Shown here one piece after another: positions 49,141 through 58,923 of a stretch of DNA of 64,000 bases. The translations under genes were made by a program, and so were the position numbers. Within the stretch, counting starts at the first letter, position 1, and each line of letters starts with the position of its first letter. Location of the stretch: assembly GCA_014872785.1 (NCBI GenBank), contig WKFJ01000012.1, forward strand, positions 28,290-92,289, read 5' to 3'. The stretch comes from Alteromonadaceae bacterium (lineage in GTDB: Bacteria; Pseudomonadota; Gammaproteobacteria; Enterobacterales; Alteromonadaceae). Below the pieces are notes generated by a model. It was given only the letters and a program-made list of their open reading frames with translations. It did no database searches and was not told the origin of the DNA.

Positions 49141-49659
49141 ATGTTGGACTCTATCGCAAAATCCGTTTCTCATCGGCTTCCTTGGTTCCTTTTATTTTTG
49201 AGCGCGTTCGCGCTGGAAGTTACCGCTTTATACTTTCAATATGCGATGGAATTATTGCCTTGCATCATGTGTATTTATCAACGTACAGCGATGTTGGGTA
49301 TCGTTTTCGCAGGTCTACTGCCAGCAATAGTCAATACCAAAATTACCCGATTTATTGCCTTTGTAACTTGGGGGATCTCATCAATTTGGGGCTTTTTAAT
49401 CGCCAAAGAACACGTTGATATTCAAACGGCGTTGAATCCGTTTTTCGCATCCTGTGAAATTGTTCCTAATTTTCCTTCGTTCATGCCTTTGCACGATTGG
49501 ATCCCAAGCTTTTTCGCGGCGACTGGTGATTGTGGGGATATTGATTGGCAATTTTTCGATATGAGCATGCCTCAGTGGATGATGGTTATTTTTGGCATCT
49601 ATTCTGTTGTATTTATTGTTGTGCTCTTTGCACGCCTGTTAAGACGCCATCAGTTCTAG
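49141..49659 (+). CDS. dsbB: Disulfide bond formation protein DsbB
   Basis: Inner-membrane oxidoreductase that reoxidises DsbA with quinone. The 172-residue protein has four membrane segments, the first cysteine pair CIMC between segments 1 and 2 region and the second pair C...C in the periplasmic loop (FFASCEIVPNFPSF, AATGDCGDI). Length and topology match the family. ATG 49141 gives the family start (MLDSIAKSVSHRLPWFLLFL); an upstream frame is open but not conserved-looking. dsbA is not in the window. Confidence 0.95.
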   Translation: MLDSIAKSVSHRLPWFLLFLSAFALEVTALYFQYAMELLPCIMCIYQRTAMLGIVFAGLLPAIVNTKITRFIAFVTWGISSIWGFLIAKEHVDIQTALNPFFASCEIVPNFPSFMPLHDWIPSFFAATGDCGDIDWQFFDMSMPQWMMVIFGIYSVVFIVVLFARLLRRHQF

Positions 49660-49686
49660 ACTCATGCGTTTGTTCGGGAGACGGCA

Positions 49687-50292
49687 TTGTATATACCTAA
49701 ACCATTTCAAATAACTCAGACACAAGCGCTAGATATTATAGAGCAATACCCGTTTGCTACCCTGTGTACCAGCGAACCTTTGCAGGCGACGCATATCCCA
49801 TTGCAGTTACAAAGACTTGGTGAAAAGTATATTCTCAAAGGACATTTAGCTGCGGCGAACGCTCATAAGAAATATCTCGATAATCGAGAAGTCATGTGTA
49901 TCTTCACCGGCCCGCACGCATACATTTCCGGCTCTGACTATGAAACCACTCCAGCCGTGCCCACCTGGAATTATGCCGCAGTTCACGTCTATGGGCATTG
50001 CAATCTACTTGATAAAACGGCAAATGAATCTGTTGTGCGTGAGATGCTCAGTGCTTATGAACCTAGAGCGGAGCAACAGCAAGATATTTACGAAGCCAGT
50101 TATATTGAAAAACTCAGTAAAGCAATTGTCAGCTTTGAAATAGCCATAACACGTATCGAAGGCAAGGCAAAACTAGGCCAGAACAAAAGCGTCGCAGACC
50201 GCAATAAGGTGCAAAAACGTCTGATTCAAAGCAATTCACTCGGGGATAGGCAAATGGCTGAATTCTCTGAGTCGTTTTTCACTGAAAACTAG
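49687..50292 (+). CDS. PaiB-like FMN-binding protein
   Basis: A 201-residue FMN-binding split-barrel protein of the PaiB family (MYIPKPFQI, ATHIPLQLQRL, AHKKYLDNREVMCIFTGPH and VPTWNYAAVHVYG). PaiB was named as a negative regulator in Bacillus, but the family's biochemical role is uncertain. Start TTG 49687. It lies between dsbB and a TauE/SafE permease on the same strand. Confidence 0.88.
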   Translation: MYIPKPFQITQTQALDIIEQYPFATLCTSEPLQATHIPLQLQRLGEKYILKGHLAAANAHKKYLDNREVMCIFTGPHAYISGSDYETTPAVPTWNYAAVHVYGHCNLLDKTANESVVREMLSAYEPRAEQQQDIYEASYIEKLSKAIVSFEIAITRIEGKAKLGQNKSVADRNKVQKRLIQSNSLGDRQMAEFSESFFTEN

Positions 50293-50336
50293 TCGCCACT
50301 TACCGCTTAAATTCAGTCAACAAGGAGCAATAACTA

Positions 50337-51053
50337 TTGAATATAGAGCTTCTACTGGGGTTTATTGCACTTTGCACTTCAATTGTGGCGGGCGTCTTCG
50401 GTTTCGGTGGAGGTATGTTGCTCATCGCCATACTCCCGGTTTTTCTGCCACCAAGTTTACTGATACCCATTCACGGCATTACTCAGCTAGCCAGTAACTC
50501 CTCGAGAATGTTGTTCTCATTGACCGATGTAAAATGGTCACTGCTCCCCAAGTTCTTCATAGGCTCCCTAGTTGGCACCTTATTGTTTGGTTATATCATC
50601 TACAACATGCCGACAACTTACCTACCCTTGGCAATCGGTCTTTATATCCTGCTTAACTTATGGAGTCCTGATTTTTCCAAATTCATGCGCCGCTTTGAAA
50701 GCTATTATGTGATTGGCTTCTCGCAAACAGGGCTCGGTTTAATTGTCGGTGCAACAGGTCCATTATCACTTTCAATTTTAACTAAGCAGCTACAATCTAA
50801 AGATGAGATTATCGCGACCAGTTCACTGTTTATGACAATAAGTCATTTGGCGAAAATACCGGTTTTTCTCGCGATAGGTGCCGCCTTACTCACTCATCTG
50901 AACCTCATTGTAACCATGGTGCTTGGTTCAGTATTGGGGTCTTATGTGGGTACCAAACTTAGACTCAAAGCCGATAATGATAAGCTAGTTTGGTTAATAA
51001 AAATCCTACTCACCCTATTGGCAATTCATATGATTGCCAATGTTTTTTGGTAG
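50337..51053 (+). CDS. TauE/SafE-family permease
   Basis: A 238-residue membrane protein with about seven to eight segments. The paired GxxxG-rich repeats (IVAGVFGFGGGMLLIAILPV and GLGLIVGATGPLSLSILT) are typical of the sulfite/organic anion exporters of this family. Start TTG 50337 after AAGGAGCAAT. Substrate unknown. It may be co-transcribed with the PaiB-like gene 45 bases upstream. Confidence 0.86.
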   Translation: MNIELLLGFIALCTSIVAGVFGFGGGMLLIAILPVFLPPSLLIPIHGITQLASNSSRMLFSLTDVKWSLLPKFFIGSLVGTLLFGYIIYNMPTTYLPLAIGLYILLNLWSPDFSKFMRRFESYYVIGFSQTGLGLIVGATGPLSLSILTKQLQSKDEIIATSSLFMTISHLAKIPVFLAIGAALLTHLNLIVTMVLGSVLGSYVGTKLRLKADNDKLVWLIKILLTLLAIHMIANVFW

Positions 51054-51094
51054 ATTATCGATGTTACGTTTTTTGCACGATTACTGATAACAGC

Positions 51095-51598
51095 TCAATC
51101 GAGGTCGTTTAGCGGCCAAGACACAATGTAGTCTTCAAAGTCTTCCATATCCACATCGTGTTCATATACCGTTTTGCCTCTTACGGACATATCGGCATTG
51201 TGCATCACCGTCTTTTTATTGCGATTTAACAGAGGATGCCAGCTAGGTAACCCCCTGCCTTCATGCAGCCGACGGTAGCTGCAGCTGGTTGGCATGTAAA
51301 AAATTTGCGAGAGATTCTTTTTTGTCAATTGCACACAATCAGGTACCAATTCAGTGCGTTTTGCATATTGCGTACAAGAACAGGTTTTAGTGTTCAGGTA
51401 ACTACATACAATATTGGTAAACTCTAATGATTCGTCTTGTTTTATTTGATCCGTAGTTTGTGTGTCTTCGGCATTTTCATCATCAATAAACTTGTGTAAA
51501 CAGCATTTACCACAACCATCACACAGCGCTTCCCATTCGTCTTGGGTCATGTCTTCTAGCTTTTTTTCTTCCCAAAAAGCGTTATTTGTCGTTTTCAT
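51095..51598 (-). CDS. ycgN: YcgN-family cysteine-cluster protein
   Basis: A 167-residue protein with a conserved N-terminal Cys-rich motif (CDGCGKCCLHKF) and a second cluster (VCSYLNTKTCSC), the UPF0260 pattern that probably binds an iron-sulfur or zinc centre. Function unknown. Last gene of a minus-strand set ycgL-mltB-ycgM-like-ycgN, whose order is conserved in gammaproteobacteria; it starts two bases after the stop of the preceding hydrolase. Confidence 0.9.
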   Translation of the reverse strand: MKTTNNAFWEEKKLEDMTQDEWEALCDGCGKCCLHKFIDDENAEDTQTTDQIKQDESLEFTNIVCSYLNTKTCSCTQYAKRTELVPDCVQLTKKNLSQIFYMPTSCSYRRLHEGRGLPSWHPLLNRNKKTVMHNADMSVRGKTVYEHDVDMEDFEDYIVSWPLNDLD

Positions 51599-51600
51599 GT

Positions 51601-52254
51601 TTATGCAACTCGAGTAGTGATAGTCAAATGCTCGGACATTTCGGCAACCAAAGAATCACCGGATTGGATTTTCCCTACGCCTTTTGGGGTGCCTGTTAAC
51701 ACCACATCACCTGGATACAAGGTAAAGACTGACGCAATTTCTTGTAAAAGACGCTGCCATGATAGCATCATCATCTTTGCATCACCTTGTTGACGGATCT
51801 CACCATTAACCGTCAGTGAAAAACAAAGCCCAGATACATCATCAATGTCATTAAACGGCACAAAGGGAGACACAGGACAACTAGCATCAAAAGCCTTAGC
51901 ACGTTCCCATGGGTAGCCCTTGGCTTTGAGTTCACTTTGCACATCGCGAAGCGTGAAATCTAAAGCAAGGCCAACACCTAAAACCGCATTACTAACGTCT
52001 TTAGAATCAGCATCTAACTGCTCGCCAATCAATAACGCAATTTCGAGTTCATTATGGCACTCTCCTCGCTCAGGAATAGCTAAAGGCAGAGTCATATCAG
52101 CCAGTGCGTTATTGCCTTTCATAAATAAAAGTGGCTGCTCTGGGATTGTGTTATTGAGTTCTTTAATGTGGTCTAAGTAGTTCCGCCCCACACAAACCAC
52201 TTTACCCAGAGGCAAATCTATCTTGCGCGTGTCATGCCATCGATATTGGTACAT
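51601..52254 (-). CDS. ycgM: Fumarylacetoacetate hydrolase-family protein (YcgM-like)
   Basis: A 217-residue FAH-fold hydrolase. Metal-binding acidic residues sit in ERGECHNELEIALLIG and DFTLRDVQSELKAKG, and the C-terminal VLTGTPKGVG is standard. E. coli YcgM belongs to the same family and lies in the same gene set. The exact substrate is unclear (oxaloacetate or acylpyruvate-type compounds are known for relatives). Three bases separate it from the mltB-like gene. Confidence 0.88.
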   Translation of the reverse strand: MYQYRWHDTRKIDLPLGKVVCVGRNYLDHIKELNNTIPEQPLLFMKGNNALADMTLPLAIPERGECHNELEIALLIGEQLDADSKDVSNAVLGVGLALDFTLRDVQSELKAKGYPWERAKAFDASCPVSPFVPFNDIDDVSGLCFSLTVNGEIRQQGDAKMMMLSWQRLLQEIASVFTLYPGDVVLTGTPKGVGKIQSGDSLVAEMSEHLTITTRVA

Positions 52255-52257
52255 TGC

Positions 52258-53241
52258 CTAACGACCTAGTTTTATTCGGTCGGCCAAATGACCGACTGAG
52301 GCGCCAAAATAAGTAGAGCGATTCCAGTCCATCAAGGTATGAAAATTCTCATACACAAGATAGATGCGTCCATTCTCATCGTCGGGCATGATCAATGATG
52401 CTTTTATATCTCGCTCAGGTAAATCTCTGCCATCTAAGCGACGAATTCCCAGCGCTTGCCATTGGGCTAAAGTTTTCATTTTGTCGCGTTTAAGGCCGGT
52501 TAATTTAGTGTCAAACCCTTGTGGCATGAACACTTGACGTCCCCAAGTAGATGAATTGTCCCATCCTTCAGTTTTTAGGTAGTTGGCTATCGAGGCAAAT
52601 ACGTCGGCTTCATCTTTCCAAATATCCTTTTTGCCATCACCGTTGAAATCTTGTGCGTAGTTCAAACAAGACGATGGAATAAATTGACTTTGACCGGTTG
52701 CGCCAGCCCATGAGCCCTTGAAATCAGGCTCTTCGATATGCCCTTCGCGTATGATCTTGAGTGCTGAGAATAGCTGTTTTCTGAAAAATGCCTCACGCCG
52801 TCCGTCGTATGCCATTGTGGATAACGAGGAGATAACAGGATAATTCCCTTGGATCTTTCCAAAATTACTTTCCATCCCCCACAGCGCCACAATAAATCGC
52901 GGTTGTACCCCATAGTGTGCGGAAACTTTTTGCAGCAATTCTGCATGCTCTTTGGCTAATTTAACGGCTCTGTCAACTTTCCACTGAGGCAGACGCTTGG
53001 GTAAATAGGTATCTAATGTAACTTTAAATTCAGGCTGATTGCGGTCTTTTTTGACAGCACTTTTTCGGTATTTAACATTAGCGAAGACCTCATCTAAAAA
53101 GACCCTGTCATACCCTTGGTCAACTGCTTCGACCTTGAACGCTTCGACATACTGTTCAAACGTGGGTTTTGCTAATGTTGGCGCGGCTAACAGCAAAGCA
53201 CATGACACGCCAAGAGACTTAATCAAGCTACGCAACATCAT
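52258..53241 (-). CDS. mltB: MltB-family lytic murein transglycosylase
   Basis: A 327-residue periplasmic enzyme that cleaves peptidoglycan. Signal peptide (SLGVSCALLLAAPTLA) without a lipobox cysteine, then the SLT_2 domain with catalytic Glu in LWGMESNFGKIQG, SWAGATGQSQFIPSSC and NGDGKKDIW. No C-terminal peptidoglycan-binding domain. The soluble (non-lipoprotein) form recalls Slt35-like relatives, so the mltB symbol refers to family. It overlaps its neighbours' spacing tightly in the ycgL set. Confidence 0.88.
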   Translation of the reverse strand: MMLRSLIKSLGVSCALLLAAPTLAKPTFEQYVEAFKVEAVDQGYDRVFLDEVFANVKYRKSAVKKDRNQPEFKVTLDTYLPKRLPQWKVDRAVKLAKEHAELLQKVSAHYGVQPRFIVALWGMESNFGKIQGNYPVISSLSTMAYDGRREAFFRKQLFSALKIIREGHIEEPDFKGSWAGATGQSQFIPSSCLNYAQDFNGDGKKDIWKDEADVFASIANYLKTEGWDNSSTWGRQVFMPQGFDTKLTGLKRDKMKTLAQWQALGIRRLDGRDLPERDIKASLIMPDDENGRIYLVYENFHTLMDWNRSTYFGASVGHLADRIKLGR

Positions 53242-53243
53242 GT

Positions 53244-53534
53244 TTACTCTTCCACCCCCATCGATTTTTTATGTGCGGTCAACAAGCTCTCTTGTGGCGG
53301 AGGCATCTGTAGGTAATATCCTTGCTGTTCAAGCTTGTCTTGCACTTCTTGTTTATCAGCTCGAATAAGCGGTTTATTGCCATTTAAATCAAACAGCATT
53401 ACCAATGATGGCGTGCCAAACATTTGCATCAAAGGTTCAGGTACGCGACTGAAGTCATCGCGTTTTGGAACATAAAGATAAGTTTCGTTTTTCTTAATTG
53501 ATTTGTAGATTGCACACAACATAGCGTATTGCAT
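53244..53534 (-). CDS. ycgL: YcgL-family protein
   Basis: A 96-residue UPF0745 protein. Family pattern: [36 protein letters not shown] and GYYLQMPPP near the end. Role unknown; the fold is small alpha/beta. ATG 53534 has AAGGT just upstream; ATG 53522 (MLCAIYK) is also possible. It lies 11 bases after rnd, as in E. coli's genome neighbourhood relatives. Confidence 0.92.
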   Translation of the reverse strand: MQYAMLCAIYKSIKKNETYLYVPKRDDFSRVPEPLMQMFGTPSLVMLFDLNGNKPLIRADKQEVQDKLEQQGYYLQMPPPQESLLTAHKKSMGVEE

Positions 53535-53545
53535 TTCACCTTGTA

Positions 53546-54694
53546 TTAATTAACAGACTCGTTTTGCGCCACTAGAGGTTCTGTTACCGACTTTAGCAAC
53601 GCCGCTCGCCAGCCTGAGAGCAGATCCGGCTGAGTATTTTGTGCTTTGCATTCTTCTTCTTCAAACCACAACCATTTCAGCAACTGGTTGATCTGTTTTT
53701 TTGAAGCTAGCACTTCTAGAGGAATATTTTCTCTCTCAGAGACTTCGATACACTCCGCTCTAATACTCTGACTTATCTTTTTATAAGCCCGGATATCGAT
53801 CAATCTTCTGATAGGATTGGGCAAGTCATCGTCATTTGCATGTTTTGCATCGTTAATTAACGACAGTATTGTGTCGCCATAAAGTCTAATTTCTTTGCCG
53901 CTTAGACAACCAATACTATGTAGTGCTGAAGGTGTGGAGGGAAGCTTTCGCGCCAACTCTAACAGGCATGCTTCTTTGATGACAAAATTCAGCGCAGAGT
54001 CATTTTCTACAGCCGTATGGTAACGCCAGTTTGCTAACTTTTGTAATGCTAACAGCGGTCGATTTCTCAGTTGCCAACCGTTCTTAACAGAGAGATAGCG
54101 ATACGGACCAGGCAACAGGTTTCTTTTTTTATCGGCTAAGTTATCGCCCTCTAGCAATACCCATTCAAACCTATCAGCTTCTTTTAGATTGGCTTTGAGT
54201 TCCGGATAAACGCGATGCAGATAAATCACGTCATTCGCCGCATATTGAAGTTGCTCTTGTGACAATGGTCTTTGTAACCAGTCAGTACGCGACTCCCCCT
54301 TGTCTAGCGAAATATCCAGCATGGCTTCTATTAACTTGGCATAACCAAGAGTATTTCCCATATTCAACATACAGGCGGCAAACTGACTATCAAACAGTGG
54401 CGTGGGCATTGTACCTAAGAGGTGTTGAAAAACTTCTAAGTCTTCAGAACATGAATGCAGTACCTTGACCACGTTCTGATTTTCAAGCAACGACACCAGA
54501 GGTTGCCACTCGTTTATTTGTAGCGGGTCAACCAGTACTACCTGATTACCATCATAAATCTGGATCAATCCGCACTGAGGAAAGAAGGTTCTGGTGCGCA
54601 CGAATTCAGTGTCAAACGCGACATATTCCATGCTTGCAGCAAGTGCACAAAACTTTGCTAGTTGCTGATCGTCGGCAATGTATTGATATTTCAT
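53546..54694 (-). CDS. rnd: Ribonuclease D
   Basis: A 382-residue 3'-5' exonuclease that trims tRNA precursors. The DEDD motifs are visible: [29 protein letters not shown] and [13 protein letters not shown]; the C-terminal part contains HRDC domains. ATG 54694 ([12 protein letters not shown]) is preferred to a TTG four codons further up, which would fall in the terminator T-run. It begins right after the fadD terminator and heads the rnd-ycgL set. Confidence 0.95.
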   Translation of the reverse strand: MKYQYIADDQQLAKFCALAASMEYVAFDTEFVRTRTFFPQCGLIQIYDGNQVVLVDPLQINEWQPLVSLLENQNVVKVLHSCSEDLEVFQHLLGTMPTPLFDSQFAACMLNMGNTLGYAKLIEAMLDISLDKGESRTDWLQRPLSQEQLQYAANDVIYLHRVYPELKANLKEADRFEWVLLEGDNLADKKRNLLPGPYRYLSVKNGWQLRNRPLLALQKLANWRYHTAVENDSALNFVIKEACLLELARKLPSTPSALHSIGCLSGKEIRLYGDTILSLINDAKHANDDDLPNPIRRLIDIRAYKKISQSIRAECIEVSERENIPLEVLASKKQINQLLKWLWFEEEECKAQNTQPDLLSGWRAALLKSVTEPLVAQNESVN

Positions 54695-54703
54695 AAATGG
54701 AAG

Positions 54704-54731
54704 CAAAAAAAACCGGCTGACGCCGGTTTTT
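54704..54731. terminator. Bidirectional terminator between fadD and rnd
   Basis: ACCGGC (54712-54717), loop TGAC, GCCGGT (54722-54727), flanked by an A-run and a T-run. On the minus strand it lies just after fadD. Confidence 0.92.
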
Positions 54732-54740
54732 ATATGTAGT

Positions 54741-56393
54741 TTAATCCCTCAGCTGTCTTCTGAGTATCTTACCAACATTTGATTTAGGAAGCTCGTCCCT
54801 AAACTCAACTATTTTCGGTACTTTGTAACCAGTTAAGTGATTTTTACAGTGGGCAATGACATCTTTATCTGTGATATCGGGATCTTTCTTAACCACAAAC
54901 AACTTAACTATCTCGCCTGAGACTTCATGTGGTACACCAATGGCAGCACATTCAAGCACACCATCATGCATTGATGCTACATCCTCCACTTCATTCGGGA
55001 ACACGTTGAAACCAGACACTAGAATCATGTCTTTCTTGCGGTCTACGATGTAAAAATAACCATCTTCATCACACTTGGCGATATCACCCGTGGCAAGCCA
55101 ACCGTCTTTTAAAATATCCGCGGTCGCTTCTTCACGCCCTAAATAGCCCAACATAACTTGCGGACCTTTTACATACATTTCGCCCGCTTCTCCTACGGGT
55201 ACTTGATTGCCATCGTCATCCAACAATTGAATCTCAGTGGAAGGTACTGGCATTCCAATAGAGCCTTTATAACGCTCTAACTGTGGTGGGTTAACTGTTA
55301 CCACTGGGCTACATTCGGTCAAGCCATAACCTTCAAGTAATACTGTGCCGGTAACCTCGTGCCAACGTTCTGCAACAGCGCGCTGAACCGCCATACCACC
55401 GCCCAGGCCAAATTTAAAGTTGCTGAAGTCTAACTCTTCGAACCCAGGAGTATTGAGCAGTCCATTAAATAGGGTGTTTACGCCGGTCATGACACTAAAT
55501 TTGTATTTCGACAACTCTGCCACGAATCCAGGCATATCTCTTGGATTAGTGATAAGCAGGTTCGGACAACCGAACTTAAGGAAGTTCAAACAGTTACCTT
55601 GCAGTGCAAAGATGTGGTAAAGCGGCAGAGCCGTGACCACTATCTCTTCACCTGGGACAATGGCAGGCTCTAAAAAGCCCGATACTTGTTCTAGGTTTGC
55701 ACACAGATTTCGGTGCGTAAGCATCCCCCCTTTGGACACACCGGTTGTTCCACCAGTGTATTGTAAGAAAGCCAAGTCATCGTTGGTAACATCGACATGA
55801 GTGAAGTTGAGAGACTTACCTTTGCTCAGCGCCGTGTTAAACGGCACAACATCCGTCAAGTTATGATCAGGAATCATCTTCTTCACATACTTAAGCGCAA
55901 AGTTAACGACCCAACGCTTAGGTACGGGCAACATGTCGCCCACGTTTGTCAAAATGGTATGTTTTACAGGGGTCTCTGCAATTACATCAGATAGCGTATT
56001 AGCAAAGTTCTCTACGATAACGATCGCTTTTGCCTGAGAATCGTTTAACTGGTGTTTTAACTCACGAGTGGTGTACATAGGGTTAACGTTCACCACGACC
56101 ATCCCAGCCCTCAATACGCCAAAGATAGACACCGGGTACTGAATAAGGTTTGGCATCATAATCGCCACTGCATCACCCTTTTTCAATCCAAGGCTTTGTA
56201 AGTAAGCGGCGAACTGTTCGGTTAGCTTATCCAACTCACGGAACGTGATACTGTGCCCCATGTTGATGTAAGCGGTATTGTCAGCATATTTTTTCACTGA
56301 CTGTTCGAAAATATCAACAAGAGATGAATACTTATCCGGATCAATTTCGGGACTGACGCTGGAGTGGTAATTCTTAAGCCATACTTTTTCCAC
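54741..56393 (-). CDS. fadD: Long-chain acyl-CoA synthetase FadD
   Basis: Activates fatty acids to acyl-CoA at the inner membrane for beta-oxidation. The 550-residue protein has the AMP-binding signature [18 protein letters not shown], the GYGLTECSP motif and the ATP motif [20 protein letters not shown]. The FACS linker and C-terminal lysine region ([14 protein letters not shown]) are complete. A FadR-like site lies 82 bases upstream. fadD-rnd order matches E. coli. Confidence 0.97.
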   Translation of the reverse strand: MEKVWLKNYHSSVSPEIDPDKYSSLVDIFEQSVKKYADNTAYINMGHSITFRELDKLTEQFAAYLQSLGLKKGDAVAIMMPNLIQYPVSIFGVLRAGMVVVNVNPMYTTRELKHQLNDSQAKAIVIVENFANTLSDVIAETPVKHTILTNVGDMLPVPKRWVVNFALKYVKKMIPDHNLTDVVPFNTALSKGKSLNFTHVDVTNDDLAFLQYTGGTTGVSKGGMLTHRNLCANLEQVSGFLEPAIVPGEEIVVTALPLYHIFALQGNCLNFLKFGCPNLLITNPRDMPGFVAELSKYKFSVMTGVNTLFNGLLNTPGFEELDFSNFKFGLGGGMAVQRAVAERWHEVTGTVLLEGYGLTECSPVVTVNPPQLERYKGSIGMPVPSTEIQLLDDDGNQVPVGEAGEMYVKGPQVMLGYLGREEATADILKDGWLATGDIAKCDEDGYFYIVDRKKDMILVSGFNVFPNEVEDVASMHDGVLECAAIGVPHEVSGEIVKLFVVKKDPDITDKDVIAHCKNHLTGYKVPKIVEFRDELPKSNVGKILRRQLRD

Positions 56394-56474
56394 AGTGCGG
56401 ACTCCTTTGGGTACGGGTTATAGGCAGTGTTCTAATTGTTTTCTATAGACGTCACTTCTGGTTAACTCAAGTCT

Positions 56475-56491
56475 ATGTTGTCAGACCAGAT
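56475..56491. promoter_or_regulatory. FadR-like operator upstream of fadD
   Basis: On the minus strand the site reads ATCTGGTCTGACAACAT, close to the enteric FadR consensus (half-sites around CTGGTCNGAC). It lies 82-98 bases before the fadD ATG, where repression of fatty acid degradation genes would be expected. FadR regulation of fad genes is known in Alteromonadales. Confidence 0.7.
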
Positions 56492-56575
56492 GAAATAATA
56501 CTAGCCAATCAATCTGTAAAGTTAAACTCAAAATCCAAAATGATTAACATTTATCAAACCGATAAAGGTTAAGTT

Positions 56576-57433
56576 CTAGTCTTTTTCCAAAAACGCGGTA
56601 ACGCAATTGGCCGTGTCTTGAGGATTATCCATATGCACGTGATGTCCTCCCAACACTTCATTTTGCGTCAGGTTTTTAACCAAGCTGGCGCGTCTAGCGA
56701 CATTAACCTTGAGCTTTTCAAATCCTTCAGTTCCCAAAATACACAAGGTTGGCGCATTGATGTTTTGTAAAAAGTTATTCGCCTGTTCTTCAATTAACCG
56801 CAATGAAGACAAGGTGCGCAGACGCCTATCGGTGCGCCAACGCAAGCCTTCATCAGTTTCATTGATATTGCGCTGCATCAAGAGGGTCGCTGAGGCTTCA
56901 TTCATTTTTCCAGCAATCATGCGCGCGGTAACAGCAGAGGATAAGGAATCGGGGTGGCGTTGCGCCTTGTCCTCACTCGCTATTCGGCTCAACACCGACT
57001 CCCGCAATTGTTCAGCACTCGTTTGAGGATCCATAGTCAATGGACCGAATGATTCTATTAGCACGAGCTTTTTTACAATCTCTGGAAAACACGCTGCATA
57101 CATCGATGCAATAATGCCCCCCATTGAATGACATACGAAGTAGATTTCTTGCCAATCGTTTAAGGTGACGAGTTCGTGAATATCTTGCACATTATCAACC
57201 AAATGATAGTGGGCTCCCGCACAGCGGTGACTGGACTTACCGTGTCCGACTAAGTCTATTGCAACTATGTGGTAGTCTGGCAAATATTCTGCCAAAGGAA
57301 TGAAGCTAGCGGCGTTATCCAGCCAGCCGTGAAGAGAAATAATAACCGGTTTAGATTTGCCGGGGGAAAACTCTAGTCCAGTAAGAGTAAGGTTTTTAAG
57401 TTGATATTGAACTTCGTTGCCGGTGGTGGTCAA
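56576..57433 (-). CDS. Alpha/beta hydrolase
   Basis: A 285-residue cytosolic serine hydrolase. Oxyanion motif SLHGWLDNAASF, nucleophile in FVCHSMGGIIASM and catalytic His in LGGHHVHMDNP complete a standard triad. Substrate unknown; esterase-type activity is likely. Start TTG 57433, supported by the immediate conserved-type N-terminus. Sits between slp and fadD, where several gammaproteobacteria carry such a hydrolase. Confidence 0.86.
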   Translation of the reverse strand: MTTTGNEVQYQLKNLTLTGLEFSPGKSKPVIISLHGWLDNAASFIPLAEYLPDYHIVAIDLVGHGKSSHRCAGAHYHLVDNVQDIHELVTLNDWQEIYFVCHSMGGIIASMYAACFPEIVKKLVLIESFGPLTMDPQTSAEQLRESVLSRIASEDKAQRHPDSLSSAVTARMIAGKMNEASATLLMQRNINETDEGLRWRTDRRLRTLSSLRLIEEQANNFLQNINAPTLCILGTEGFEKLKVNVARRASLVKNLTQNEVLGGHHVHMDNPQDTANCVTAFLEKD

Positions 57434-57540
57434 GGTGACTCATCTCACATTGATTTTGGATAATCAAAAGCTACGAAGGTTTGTAAATAAATTCAATCTT
57501 TTTCGTCGTAACGACCTTGCAACACCGTCTTTCACAAACT

Positions 57541-57568
57541 AAAAAGCGGCAAACATATGCCGCTTTTT
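57541..57568 (-). terminator. Terminator after slp
   Basis: AAAAAGCGGC (57541-57550), 8-base loop, GCCGCTTTTT (57559-57568). Symmetric; on the minus strand it follows slp and separates it from the hydrolase gene. Confidence 0.9.
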
Positions 57569-57612
57569 ACTTTACCAATTACACATCTTGCCGTCACTGC
57601 GGCAGTTTCTGT

Positions 57613-58359
57613 CTAGGGATCTTCGCGCCTGTGATTCCCTCGTTGAGTACCTACCCTTTCATTTTGAACATTTACCCCACGGCCACTTCCGCCCTGATGT
57701 TCAGTATTGTGACTCTGAGGTGAACTAGCGCTCCCACCTTGACCATGAGGTGCGCCATAGTTTCTGTGATGGTCGTGTTTACGCCGAACTTTAACCGTGT
57801 GATGGTAAGGCCATGCTCCCCATCCATACCAACCTCTGTAGCCCCATCCAATGCGAGCGTGTCTGCCATACGGGAAAGGCCAAACTGAAATATGTTCGAT
57901 TTCGATTCTATCGATGTCTTCCCAAAGATAGTAGCCATCCGCGTGGACGGTAGGAAACTTATAAACATGTTCGCCGACTTGTCCTTCTTCGATACCTAGC
58001 ACCTGACCGGCAAAGGTCATTGTGCGACCTTGCTGATAAACCATAGGATCTAAAAAGCCATCTACGTAAACGCGAAATCGACCAACACTTTCACGGCCAA
58101 TGACAGGGCGTCCGTAGCCTCTAAGTGGGTAATGCACCACTTCGAGCAACGTTGCATCAGCATGGTTTTCGATATTGGCAACAACACCACCCCAACGCAC
58201 TATTGAGTCTTTAAATTGCTCTGGTTGCATTGCCACTTCTTGATAGGGAACAAGGTTCGTATCCGGTGGAACCTCAACACTCTCGGGAACAGTTGAACAT
58301 GCAGATAGTCCCAGCGCTAATGTGAGACCAATAAGCAATTTAAAATTTTTGCCAAACAT
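57613..58359 (-). CDS. slp: Slp-family outer-membrane lipoprotein with His/Gly-rich tail
   Basis: A 248-residue lipoprotein: signal KLLIGLTLALGLSAC with lipobox LSAC, then the Slp domain (QFKDSIVRWGGVVANIEN, LEVVHYPLRGYGRP, RFRVYVDGFLDPMVYQQG). E. coli Slp and YeaY are about 190 residues; the last 60 residues here are an extra His/Gly/Arg-rich low-complexity tail (HHTVKVRRKHDHHRN). The function of Slp is unclear (starvation and acid response in E. coli). Placement beside tsaB and fadD matches E. coli yeaY. Confidence 0.9.
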   Translation of the reverse strand: MFGKNFKLLIGLTLALGLSACSTVPESVEVPPDTNLVPYQEVAMQPEQFKDSIVRWGGVVANIENHADATLLEVVHYPLRGYGRPVIGRESVGRFRVYVDGFLDPMVYQQGRTMTFAGQVLGIEEGQVGEHVYKFPTVHADGYYLWEDIDRIEIEHISVWPFPYGRHARIGWGYRGWYGWGAWPYHHTVKVRRKHDHHRNYGAPHGQGGSASSPQSHNTEHQGGSGRGVNVQNERVGTQRGNHRREDP

Positions 58360-58458
58360 AAGAAGTACCCATTACCACGTCGCCATATTAATGATTATGG
58401 CGTGAATAGATGAATTAGAACTGAATTTAACAAGTTTGATTATTAAGTGCTATAAAAT

Positions 58459-58782
58459 TTACACATAGGTGTCGACGCCCATCATCTGGCTAACTTCAGC
58501 TTTTTTAGCGTCAAATATTAAGCTTTGGTAAGCCTCAATGGCGTCGCGGGAACGACCGTTGGAAAATTCTCGATAGGTTTCTGCTTGTTGGTCTCTGTAT
58601 TGATCTGCGCGTTCAAAAGCCTCTGCATTGCCCTTGCGCAATACAATAGGTGCAGCAGATGGCGTTCGCTCTTGTTCTGCGTTAACGGAGCGTACCGCTT
58701 CATTATGCCTTGCCGTATTTTTTGGCTGCTGATTAATTATTAACGCGTTCCCAGCAGCGGTGATTGATGTCTCTATTGTCAA
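58459..58782 (-). CDS. Uncharacterised protein, 107 aa
   Basis: A hydrophilic 107-residue protein (MTIETSITAAGNALIINQQP, then AEAFERADQYRDQQAETYRE, ending MMGVDTYV). The start is TTG 58782 with AGGA about eight bases ahead. No family recognised. It lies between slp and tsaB on the same strand and may be co-transcribed with neither or both. Confidence 0.6.
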   Translation of the reverse strand: MTIETSITAAGNALIINQQPKNTARHNEAVRSVNAEQERTPSAAPIVLRKGNAEAFERADQYRDQQAETYREFSNGRSRDAIEAYQSLIFDAKKAEVSQMMGVDTYV

Positions 58783-58923
58783 ATGTAAATCCTAATCAAT
58801 ACCTACTTTTCCTGTAGAGAGCGCCCCCTCCGTAGAGAGAATCGCAATCGTACATCGATTAGAACTAACAAATTTCGTGCCATATATATTAAGACAGCAC
58901 AAGTGGGATCTTTGAGCTAATGA

